Shown in pieces: positions 12,801 through 23,100 of a stretch of DNA of 64,000 nucleotides. The DNA comes from Serinus canaria (lineage: Eukaryota > Chordata > Aves > Passeriformes > Fringillidae), in assembly GCF_022539315.1 (NCBI RefSeq), contig NC_066329.1:6981072-7045071 (forward strand), read 5' to 3'. The notes under the pieces are model-generated. The model made no database searches. It saw only the letters and a list, made by a program, of their open reading frames with translations, and had not been told where the DNA came from. A program made the translations under genes and the position numbers. How positions within the stretch are numbered: the stretch's first letter is position 1; every line of letters starts with the position of its first letter.

Positions 12801-15800
12801 ACTTTGCCTGCTTAATGGTCAAATTGTGGCTGCCAGTAGGCAGATTGTTATTCTAGCAATTACAGCATAAATTCTTAGAAACAACTGTTAGATTTTGTAC
12901 AGCTACAAACATAAACCAGATTTTAATACAGTTGGGTTTTTTTAAATTTAAGATCTGGCCATGTTGTAATGAGAAACTGAGTCACAAATTCTAGGTATCT
13001 GCAGACTGTACCAAAGATGGTCTCTGTGGTTACACAACAGACTCTTGTGTATGTGGCTCCCTTTAGGAGGAGAGGGTGTTTGGTAATCTTTCTTGTCTGA
13101 CTTGTGATGAGAGGGTGCCTCTAAAGAGAAAGGTTCTTCTTGTCTTGCAGTGCTGCTTTGCAGTGTTTTTCGAGAGTAAAATCAGAGGCAAAGATAAATT
13201 ATCATTATTATCCCTACACTGGACAGACTAGATTGCAGAAATTATAAAATTCTGTTATGCCTTCATAGTTTAGCGAATCAGAAATTTAAACTAACTAGAT
13301 GTGAATTAGAGTACAACTAAAACCAAGTACTTAGCATCAGCATGAGGGGAGTGCTTAAGCACAGCCCAGCCTAAGATGGGAGCCTGTTGTATTCTCCTGT
13401 TCAGTAATGGGGCTTGTGTGTTTTTTATGGCACACCTGAAGGTAAAGGTTAGCTGGGGAGTCACTTAGACTTCATGAAAATGTTTTAAATCTGTAATGAC
13501 AACTGAAATCACCAGAATGCACTTTCCAATTAAATTGGGCTTTTGTGTGTGTGTGTGTCTGTGTGTAGGAATATATGGTTTGAGTAATTCTTTGTTGGAT
13601 ACACCATGGAAGAAACTTCAGTATGGGAAGCAGCTTTTCACAGAAGTGGTCAAGAGAAGTCAAGACCTTACCAAAGAAGACTTGGTGAAGGAGCTCCTTA
13701 CAGTGATGAATAATCAAGAGCCGTAAGAACGTGATAGCTGGAATTTACTCCAATACAATATGACCCATTTCAAAACATGCATATAAAAACTGTTTTGAAG
13801 GAAAAAAGCACTTTTACCTTCAAATTAATTGAAAGCAGTGTTCTCACAGAGCCTGACTTCCAACAGCATTGATTTTTAAGCAGGAGACACAATTAAGGCT
13901 ACTGCAATCTTAGACCTCATCAGCTGTGCACTGGTTTCTCTGTGCCTTTTTTTTTTTAAAGATTGCACTTCTCTTAGTAAGGGCAATGAGTGCATGCCTA
14001 GGGATGTGCAAGCTGCTTGCTGCCAGTTTTTTGAAGGCTCACATAAGTTTGGTTATTTCACTTAAAGAAAGCACTTATTTACATAGATCATAAAATGATT
14101 TGGATGGGAAGCGACCCTTAAGATCTTCTGGTGCCAGCCTCTGTCATGGACAGGGACACTGTCCACTAGCACAGGTTGCTCAGAGACCCATCCAACCTGG
14201 CCTTGAACACCTCCAGGGATGGGGCACCCATAGCTTCTCTGGGTATCCTGTGCCGGGGCCTTAGCACCCTCACAGGTGTTGGTAGGTTTTACTGTTCTGT
14301 ATTGCTGCTCAGAGTGTAGACAGAGGGTGGAGAAGCAGCACTTCAAAGTTCAACCAGCTGCCTTCCTCAAAAGTGCAGTTGTTTCAAGCTAAGTGGGGGA
14401 AGGAGAAAAGGAAGTGTGTGTACAATTCAGTCAAGGAAGTTCCGCTCAAGGTAGTCCCCAAGAGATGAGTTTGAGATGTAAGGAAGGTTCTTGCACTCAC
14501 AATTGATTGCAGAGTCAATCTGAGCCCATCAGCTGGATGCTCAGAAGGAACTTGATAGCACTACATTCTACACACATGGAGTTGGGTACAGGAGGTGCTG
14601 TGATCTAAATTCATATCATTGCTCACCATCTGGAAATTTTCATGTTTACCTTGACTTTTATCTGTCTGGGAAGTGATTAGAGTTGAAGCAAGGCTGTTTC
14701 TGGTATATAGATTCAATTTTCCAAATTTTACAGCAAATTTTAATGCCAGCATTCATGAATGTGGCATTTTTCAGTGGTTCAAAATAAAGTTTTGTATAAG
14801 AACTCAGTCATCAGAGCAATGAGCAGTAATTGGGGAGTCTGCTAAGCTGTCTTAATAGCTTCATCTTAATAGTTCCATCTGCTGTCACATCAAGTGATTT
14901 TTTTAAAAAATTTGTTAGACTTTATACTTTTTACTAGTAAGAAGACAAAGGTATAAGATACAATATAATCAAATGGTCCTCCTTTAATGTTCAGTAATTC
15001 AGTTTGATCTCGTCTGAAACCATCTGACTATAAAAGGGAAATATTTACTTACAAAAAGCAATATTTAAAACTAAGCCTGTAATCTTTCCAAATCACACTT
15101 CAAGATGAAATGATCTTTTCATAATAAATATGAACATGTGGATATGCACTAGCTTTGAACTTTCTTAGAATATCCTGTTTCATATTACTTTATGATCTCT
15201 TTGTGTGTGCATATTACAGAAATGTAGTGGGTACAGCAGTTGGTTTAATCACAGAATTCCATTCTTTCCTGATGGGTTTTTGTCCTTTACCCCCTCTCTT
15301 CTGCTTCAGCCCTGCCTTTGACGGTGATCTCAGGGATGTCCTGGAACTCCTTCCAGATCAAGAGGGATGAATGTGTTAATATTGGAGATTTTTTTTTTTA
15401 CTCTTTTCCTACTTTTTTCAGTCAATTACCAGACCCTGCAATTGAAGACCAAGGGAAGGACTACATCCGCCCCATCCTGGACAAGTACGCGGCTTTGTGC
15501 GTTCGCTGCCCGGGTTATGGAACAAGGTAAAAAACAGAGCCAGAAATAGATCTGTGCTGCATCAAAGCACACCTCAAATCAAAGTTGTGCTGCTGTAAGG
15601 TTAAATTCCATAGTGACTGCATTAATTTTTTTTAAGATATTAATCTGGTTTAATTCAGTCATTTATTTCCTTGGTCAGTATTTGAGTGTCTGGGATTTGC
15701 TGCTGAAAAGCATTTGAAGCTCACACTGTGGTTCATCTTTGATGGAGAGCACAGCACAGCTTTAACTTGTCCCAGACAAGATAATGCAGTTCTCCTGCTT

Positions 15801-17380
15801 CCCCAGTGTAATAGCAGATCTGAGCACATCTAACTTTGATCTTACCAGAGATTTGCAGAACACATTTCTCCTCCACAAGCAGAAATCCTGTCACCTGCAT
15901 TGCTAAATCAAAGTTTTCCTTAGACATTGCATCATAAAATGGATCTGCCATTTTCATACATTAAGAACCTATTGCTCTTCTTCAGCAGAACCTGTATTTC
16001 CACTTCTCCCCTAACTGATGCTGCTGTCTTTACTGAGATATTCTCACTCTCTGCTCTGACTGTTCCACCAAAGCTGCAAGAAGAATAGAATAATGCAATG
16101 CAAATCTTCATTTAATCTTCAGTGGGACAAAATTGCTGGTGAACCCTGTTGCTGGTGGTAGGGAATTGCTGCTCTAAAAGTCTGCCAATAATTTTGTCAG
16201 ATTGGTCTGTGGCATGGTCCAGCCATAGTATTTCCTCTGTAGAGATGGGAGTTGATAAGCAGAGTGCTCACTGCTGTAGGCATTTTAAGTTGGTATTCTG
16301 AGAGAGATACTCAGTATTTATAGTGGTTTCTTTAAATGTATTAAAAGAACATTTTAAATATAGGATAATGAAGACTTAACATGGTAACAAATCACCTTCC
16401 TCCCCTTGCTTTGCAGATTGGAGTTCAGCCATTTCAAAGGAAACAGGGATAACTTGGTAGAAATACTGACCTTCTACTGATGAATTAGCACACGTTTCAA
16501 GTCTCCCTACTGCTATAATTGTATGCTCACACTTACCTTTCCCTTAGCAACAGGGCTTAGTGAATAGAGGTTGTTAAATGGGCCTCACTTTCTTATGAGG
16601 AAATTAAGTGCTTTTTTGTAAGAGTGAACAACTGTGAAGTGACTTGGGAAAGGCCACCAGATGAGGATGGTGCAAAATTCCTACTGTCAGTCATCCCTTT
16701 GTGGAAGGGTACTGCAGTGTCCATGGAGAAATAACAGCTTAGCCAAGGCAAAGTGGAATAGATGCACAACTGGCATCTGCTTCTCATGAAAACAAATTTC
16801 CTCTTTGGAAGGTTCCTAGAGAGACACCTTGTTCTTGATCATATATCAATGTCCTGTGATAATAATTAATATATACAATTGATTTGAAAGAAAAGGATGA
16901 ATGGAGTACTATTGATATCAGTAATCCATATGGGTACTTGTAGGGTGGGAAGAAAAACTTAGTTTTATGCTACTTCTTTCTGAATGGAGCACTTTGCACT
17001 AAGTTTAAGCTTTTACCACAGTCTCTGCAATGAGCAGGTATGTGTGTCAGCTGCTGCAAGTGCAGCAGGGAATCAAACAGTGGCGTGACAGAAGAACAGG
17101 CTGAAAAAATGCCCGTTATTTCTGCCCTGCTCTTGTGTTGATGATGTCCTCAGGAAAAAAAAAAAAAAAAAAGGTTAAAACATTTGGGAGTGAGGGATGG
17201 CAGGCTGGAAGTCTCTGTGGTGGAGCCCAGGTGTAACCTTGTGCTGCTGGCTGTTGCAGGACGAACACGGTGGTGCTCATCGATTCCGAGGGGTGCGTTA
17301 CTTTCACCGAGCGCAACATGATCAATGCCGATGTCAACCAGTGGCAAACAAGCACCTATGAATTCAAACTGCACAGTTAA
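3800..17380 (+). CDS. TANGO2: TANGO2, transport and Golgi organization 2 homolog (5'-partial, seven exons)
   Basis: Coding exons are 3800-3888, 4088-4207, 5215-5329, 12157-12227, 13569-13722, 15422-15526 and 17260-17380, all flanked by AG/GT, with phases that join without a break. Together they give 775 coding nt. The human protein has 276 residues (831 nt with stop), so exactly 56 nt, the usual start-codon exon, is missing upstream of the window. The product opens with the family signature ANRDEFY (Asn-Arg-Asp-Glu at residues 25-28 in human numbering), and the rest aligns collinearly with human TANGO2, including [30 protein letters not shown] and [16 protein letters not shown]. The family is cytosolic and mitochondrial. 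It has been linked to Golgi/ER organisation and, more recently, to haem and lipid handling; human loss causes metabolic crises with rhabdomyolysis. The exact reaction is unsettled. No frameshift or lost exon is seen. Confidence 0.96.
4088..4207 (+). CDS. TANGO2: TANGO2 coding exon (residues 49-89)
   Basis: The exon follows a short 199-nt intron. The acceptor is ccattag|gt and the donor g|gtatgg. It encodes [20 protein letters not shown] and then [10 protein letters not shown], close to the human sequence. Confidence 0.95.
5215..5329 (+). CDS. TANGO2: TANGO2 coding exon (residues 89-127)
   Basis: The acceptor is ttcttag|gt and the donor gaa|gtaagt. It encodes [20 protein letters not shown] and then [17 protein letters not shown]. 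The last codon is split and becomes Asn127 after joining. Confidence 0.95.
5330..12156 (+). other. TANGO2 large intron (6.8 kb)
   Basis: No exon, RNA gene or recognised repeat was found. An antisense open frame of 207 codons at 9450-10073 is the longest in the window outside GC-rich DNA; it resembles no family I know. A 15-base direct repeat occurs at 11706-11720 and 11727-11741. Confidence 0.6.
12157..12227 (+). CDS. TANGO2: TANGO2 coding exon (residues 127-151)
   Basis: A short 71-nt exon after a 6.8-kb intron. The acceptor is tttttcag|t and the donor g|gtaggt. It encodes [18 protein letters not shown] and then VFLNA, with a split Gly at the end. Confidence 0.95.
13544..13566 (+). repeat. 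(TG)n microsatellite at a splice acceptor
   Basis: An almost pure TG/GT run, interrupted once by tc, ends two bases before the AG of the TANGO2 exon starting at 13569. It occupies the place normally held by the polypyrimidine tract. Confidence 0.95.
13569..13722 (+). CDS. TANGO2: TANGO2 coding exon behind a TG-repeat acceptor (residues 151-202)
   Basis: It encodes [20 protein letters not shown] and then [19 protein letters not shown]. The donor is cc|gtaaga. The acceptor is preceded not by a clean pyrimidine tract but by a TG repeat that ends in tgtag|ga, so recognition may be weak. Confidence 0.95.
14085..14280 (-). mobile_element. CR1 LINE 3'-end fragment
   Basis: Hallmark CR1 tail text is present in reverse complement: a near copy of 'gatttggattggaaggga', then 'ggacagggacac', 'catccaacctggccttgaac', 'cagggatggggcacc' and 'agcttctctgg'. 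The element's sense strand is therefore minus, with its 3' end near 14085. It is 5'-truncated and diverged, as most CR1 copies are, and has no coding capacity. It lies inside a TANGO2 intron. Confidence 0.9.
15422..15526 (+). CDS. TANGO2: TANGO2 coding exon (residues 202-237)
   Basis: The acceptor ttttttcag|t lies behind a strong T tract, and the donor is ag|gtaaaa. It encodes [20 protein letters not shown] and then [14 protein letters not shown], with a split Arg that is finished by the last exon. Confidence 0.95.
17155..17172. repeat. A18 homopolymer
   Basis: Eighteen consecutive A bases in the last TANGO2 intron. The flanks do not identify a retroelement tail. Confidence 0.9.
17260..17380 (+). 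CDS. TANGO2: TANGO2 terminal coding exon and stop (residues 237-276)
   Basis: The acceptor is gttgcag|g. It encodes [19 protein letters not shown] and ends YEFKLHS followed by TAA at 17378-17380. The human protein ends in a similar way (TYEFTLQS). An 18-base A run (17155-17172) lies about 90 nt upstream in the intron. Confidence 0.95.
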
Positions 17381-17497
17381 CAACTTTCCACATGAGTGGT
17401 TTGTAATAATAGCAATGAGACAACAAGCCATTAAGCTCTAGTAAATGTTTTGAGCCAGCCTCCACAAACTAAAAATAGCAAGGAAAGCAAAAGTTTC

Positions 17498-17503
17498 AAT
17501 AAA
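17498..17503 (+). terminator. TANGO2: Proximal TANGO2 poly(A) signal
   Basis: The canonical AATAAA lies 118 nt after the stop codon. Using it would give a very short 3' UTR. Confidence 0.55.
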
Positions 17504-18087
17504 CTGGTATCATACCCTATCAAGCTCACAAATGCTTTGGATAAAGCCAGATGAAGATGTTTTTTTTTTTTACAGGAAGTAGCAACTTATAATCAGAAAT
17601 ATTTTATTTAATACCACCCTGATTTCAGGGCAAGGCCATCTTTGTCCAAGACGAAGTCATTGCTTTTTTGTAGGTGTGGATTTTTTAAAGATGTTATTAG
17701 TAGACATAAACTTCGTTTCAGTACTAATGGTGGGGAAATATTTGCTGCTTTTATTGTTCTCAATGAAGGTTTTACTAAACTTTGCTTTACCTTCAACACA
17801 TGCTGTTAAGATTGTAGAGTTGATGCCAATGTGCATTAAATGAATGTATGTTATCCTGGTAGTATTAAGTGCTTTAGTCTCATTTAAGCTTTTCAGTGCC
17901 ATGGTGCAATGTTCTGCCTGGGGAGGGCAGAGAGGGGGGATTCTTTACATTTGTTTTTCTATAGATAGTTCAGCAATAGATCTTATTTCTAAAACTTGAT
18001 CTGAGAATCAAGGTAGGGAATTTAGTTCAGTCTCTGTTCACTTTTACTGAAAGAACCATGGGAGCAGACTTGCTTATCTTTGACCTG

Positions 18088-18093
18088 AATAAA
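18088..18093 (+). terminator. TANGO2: Possible distal TANGO2 poly(A) signal
   Basis: AATAAA followed within 20 nt by a TG-rich stretch (tttgtgctgtgac), the usual downstream element. Confidence 0.45.
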
Positions 18094-20100
18094 ATTATTT
18101 GTGCTGTGACATCCTGTTTCCTGATAGTCTAATTAGCAGTATTGTTTTTATTATTTTCTTCTCCAGCAAGCAGGTAAGGAATAGGTACCTGTTTGCAAAC
18201 AGAAGCTGAAGATGAGGTTTCCATGTATTGCCTGTTTTGTGCATATAAAATTTTGGATTCGTTTCTTTATTGGTAGAATGTGTTACAGCCTGGAGTGGAT
18301 TTCATCTCATGGATTATTAGTAGAAATAGCTATGTGTTGTAAGGTGACACTGTTGCAGTCTTATATTGCTGAAAAAGTTGAATATTAAGAGGTACTTCCT
18401 ATGTTCTAACACCTGTGAATTAAAAAGCTATTTAAATGCATGCTTTTTTCAATTATTCAGTGCCACTGTGGGTAATGGAAGATTCTAGCTAACATCAGGA
18501 TATTTGAAAATCCTAAGCTATTTTTGTTTCTGTTGTGTTCTGTTTTGATTTTTTTGAATACTGAATATTAGGTTACTAATGGATCACCACTATTTTCTTC
18601 CTTTAGGTATGCTGACTGTATTTTCACAAGCCTCTGATTTTAATAAATTACTTTATAGTCAGATTTTTGATACTCTTTGGAAGATGTGCAGCTGTGTTTC
18701 TGTACTCAGGCTGGTGTATTTTGGCATTCTCACGTGTGTGTGTAATGAAGGCTGCAGTAAATGAGATTTTCCATTGAGGTGAAGTACTGTGAAAGGCCAT
18801 TCCCAGATTTGTATTTGTCAGGGAATGCTAAAGCAGCATTTAGTCAAATCTCTTCTTATATTTGCATATTTAAATAGCTTCTAGATACCGGGGCTGCTTA
18901 CATGACTAGTCACAGGTTGTGGATTCAGTTCTGTATAAATGACTTTTTGACCACCTTGATTGCAAGGCAATCAACCCAATTGTGTTGGGTTGTACATGGT
19001 TTAGAACTTGAAGCCTTCCAGACTGTCCTTCTGAGCTACAGGAAATGGTCAGCCCTTTGTAATTTTTGGATGACTTCTTAAACCCTATATTTTTATGGCT
19101 AAAAATGTTAACTGTTATTTTTAGATGCAAAGTAGCTAAAGCTGTCTTAAATTTGAGTTTACACATGCATATCTAGAAACAAAGCCCTGTCTCAATAGCT
19201 TGCATAGCAAACTATTTTATATCCACTTACAAACAGTGGATATTTCAACATGACATTCTCTTTGAAGACATCAGAAAGGCAAGCAAAATGCATGCAGTAT
19301 CATGCTAAAAGCATTTGTAAACTTCACTCTTTATAGCAGCCCTGTAATAATGAAAATTTATTCTTTGTTTTTACATATAGGCAAAGAAAGATTAGTCAGA
19401 CCTTAGATGTAAATATGGATTATAATAATGTATTTTGATATGCTTCAATCAAAATTCTAAATCTGGGATCTGCTTTTTCTGACAATTAAAATAAACAGGA
19501 AAGAGCCCAAACTTTGGATGTTGTTTTTTATCTCATCAGAATAGTTAATACAGTGAGGTTTTTAGCTTATTTGGAGGCTTTTGTAAGAGGTTTGTCATTG
19601 GCTTCAGTGGAAACAGGATCAGGACTGTTGTGCAGATATCAGCAAGTGGTGCTTGTCCATACAAGTGAAAAGGTATTTGTGAAGTGCATGATCTACTCTG
19701 TGCCAATTAGAGTTGCAATGAATCCACTGGAAAAAGGATACTGTACCTACAGTTAACAAAGAAAGTGTTTTATTTTTATAGAAGTATTTTTAATAATAAA
19801 AGGGAATTTTAAATACCAGTTTTAAAGGATATAAAGGAGAAAGGTGTATATAGGAAACTACTGCATGGCATTTTATTAAGTTGCTTATACATGTCATCTC
19901 TTCAAAGTCATACATTTGCAAGAGATTTTTGTTTCCTGATTTTTTTTCTATTGGAATGGTAGTAGAAGAAACTTTAAAATGTGTAAAACCTCAGCAATGT
20001 TTTTTTGCTTAAAATTGTGTCATAATTGTTGTTTACATGTGTGTTCAAAACTAGAATCAGAATAAAGTCAAGCTGGTGACCAGTCTTTGTTGGCATTAGT

Positions 20101-23100
20101 AGATTGTGCATTTTTGCACATATGCTTTTGTTCATTTGCCTGTAATTTGGTGTGATACAATGAAGTAAAATCTTTAATGCTAAATTAATGATGAAGGAGC
20201 TGTAATTTAAATTCTATTTCTGGTACTTAATTCCATTTTAAGAGTGCTGTATTTTTTCTGGGGTTTTCACGTTGTTGTGGGTATTTCCTAATTCTGTGCT
20301 ATTGTATGGTTGTCTTATACAGGTAAGAAATTGAAAAATATTTGAAAGGTAGGAAAGAGCAAAATCAAGGCTTCCTTAGGGAAAAGTGGACCCTCACAAA
20401 ATTCTGCTGGAGGATGGGAATCCCTGTTCACTGTGGAAAAGGTCTGAATCCTTGGCAGACCTGAGACTGTCCTGTTACACTGAGTAGAGCCTGCATTAAT
20501 GTTCTGCTGTACTGGCCCCTGCAGTGGAGGTGCAATTGTCTCATTTCCCTTGTAGTAGCTTAATAAAACACCTGAACAGAGCAGAGGAGGAGTTGGGCCT
20601 TTGGAGGTCCTCACTATGTTCAAAGCTTAATTGATATTGTTGTTACAAATGAAATACACCAAATTGAATAATTAAGATATAATATTGATAAGACTTGGAA
20701 CACAGTTTTTGTAATATCATAAGGAAATAAGTAATTTTGGAATGAATCTATGAAATACTAAGCAGTAATAAGGCAATAATTAAAGAATCTCACATTTCAA
20801 TTTTAGGCTGTAGAACTTCATGCACATTTATGGCTTATCAAGCGTCCCTATTTATATGGAATATTAACTAGTAGGAGTTAGTTTTATTTCATTCAGATTG
20901 ATGTAACAGGACATGGCTGATGTTCTTCATCTGATTCATTTTCTGCAGAGAAGTCTTGTTGATAGCTTCTGAAGATCTAGGAAATAGTCTTGACTTGGTG
21001 AAAATAGAATCAGTTCTGCAATCAGCTGGAGAGGCATGAACTGTGAGAATTACAAAACCCATCAGTGTGACTCATGCTGCAAAATGTAGGTTAAGGTGAA
21101 CAGAGTGAAGAAATGTTGAATATATTTCATATATATATATATATAAATTATCTCTTTAACATTGTGTTATCAAGAACTTAGAGGCTGAATTTAAAAAAAG
21201 CATATCATATTGACATGCTCTAAATTTACCATATCTTTTAAAACAGAAGATATAAGCACCGAACTTATGACCACGGATGAGGGAGAAATAATAAATGTTA
21301 TAATATTAAGCAGGATAACCAAAAATGTCAATGCATAAATCACACACAACAGGAATAAGAAAAAAAGCAGTATCTCTGCTGATGCACATTAAATTTTTGT
21401 GTCTTTGTACTAGAAAGATAAATGGAGAAAAATAAATGAAAGCTAAATGCAGATTGGAAGATGGAGAAAGGAAGGGGAAAACAGAGAACACAGAATGATG
21501 TTCTGGTTTGTGATCCTGTTCTCTTTGAGGCCATTGAGAATGACAGTGCCCACTGAGGCACTCAGGTGCCTCCCAGCTTCCCTCTGGTGATGCAGGAGCA
21601 TTTTCCATCGGTGTCTCAGCTGACACACAGAGCCAGCCCTGGGCAGTAACTTGCCAGACTGGCTAAACACATTGCTTGCTTCTGTTCTGTGGAGAAAACC
21701 ACATTACTTCTCAGATGTTAATTAACATATATTCAATAATAAACTGGAAAATATGTGGGGCCAGCAGTGTCTCTTGTGGTACAACATTAGTATTCAATTG
21801 AAGTTTTTGCCTCTGTTAAAGGAATGTACTCTTCCAAGAAAAAGGTGAATGAGAAAGCTAGGGTTTTTTTTTCCTTTCCCTGTGCTATCTCTGCTGTCAA
21901 TAGCTACTCAAAATAACTATGTAAAACCACATCTTAGTCAGATGCATTATCCACCTCCTGTTTCCCATGTCTCACTGGAATGACTGGCATTTAGAGAGGA
22001 ATTAACTGTCCTCTCAGTTACACATGGGGCTGCATTATCACCCTGGTTTGATTAGTGCCCTTACATGGTTTTCCTGATTGTCCCTGTTTACTGTGCCTTG
22101 GCTCACATTTCAGGGCAGCCTCAGGTGCCAGGATCTAGGCTGGTTTCAGATGGAACAGAACAGGTAAGTATGCTTGAGGAATGCAGCAAGTGTTCTCCAA
22201 CAGGTAATGAGTTTAACCTGAGAAAAACTGTCTGAAATGCACCTTGCCTGAAGATTTAAATTCTCTGTACCAATTGTTTTGCTGCATAAATCTTCATATG
22301 TTGGCCTGTTGTACTTCTAGATGTAGCATGTATAGATGTGTTGTATCACTGTCTTTGAAATATGGCAGTTGCACATTTTTCTGTTTTCTTTAGCAATATA
22401 TTGTGCCAGTCACGTCTGAGTTCTCTCTTGTTGTAATGTGCATGAGTTTAGGCTGGCAAAGCAATCCCGGGATGGCAGTTGCATTAAAAACAACCCTAGC
22501 AGCACAACTGTGCTCTCAGAACTGTAATTTATTTGGCCTCTGTCAGGGAAAACAAAGGTACTGACATTTATGGTTTTACTTATATAAGTGCAAGTACACC
22601 TGGATTTTTGACAGCCCGAGATTACACTCCTCATTCACGTCTGTGTGCTGCCAGCCCTGTAGGGAGGAGTCCAGGCTGAGGGTTGGAGCAGCAGCTTCTT
22701 AGCTGTACTTCTCACAGAGTGTACAGCAAGTGTGCTTTGTTACCACAGCTTTGAGTTACAAACATTATGGTGTATGATGGCTCACAAGAAAAATTACCAT
22801 GCAGCAGCAGCTGGGGAGAAACCAGAATGTCTGAAGTAGTCAGTACAATACTACAACAACTCTGTGAAGTGACTAAGATTGACTTGCAGGGGTGGTTTAA
22901 CTGGTGGAGATGCACCATGTACAAAAGCCACAAGACTGACTCAGAGGATGTTGGTTTTTGTAAAGTTTATAAAGAGCAGATAAATATTGCCCATATCAGC
23001 ACAGTGTTCTGAACTATTTGGATGACGGGACCTATAGAAAGCAAAGTTTGAAGACTGTTATTCTGTCCCAGATAGATATTATTTCTTTTTCTCTGATATT

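Larger units (their letters stand above)
12228..17259 (+). other. TANGO2 introns between the last four exons
   Basis: Introns 12228-13568, 13723-15421 and 15527-17259. The only recognisable contents are the TG repeat at 13544-13566, a CR1 fragment near 14085-14280 and the A run at 17155-17172. Confidence 0.65.
17381..20100 (+). other. TANGO2: TANGO2 3' UTR candidate with alternative poly(A) sites
   Basis: AT-rich sequence without open frames, following the stop codon. AATAAA occurs at 17498-17503, 18088-18093 and 20061-20066. The last is followed by GT-rich sequence. Which of them ends the transcript cannot be told from sequence. Confidence 0.5.
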
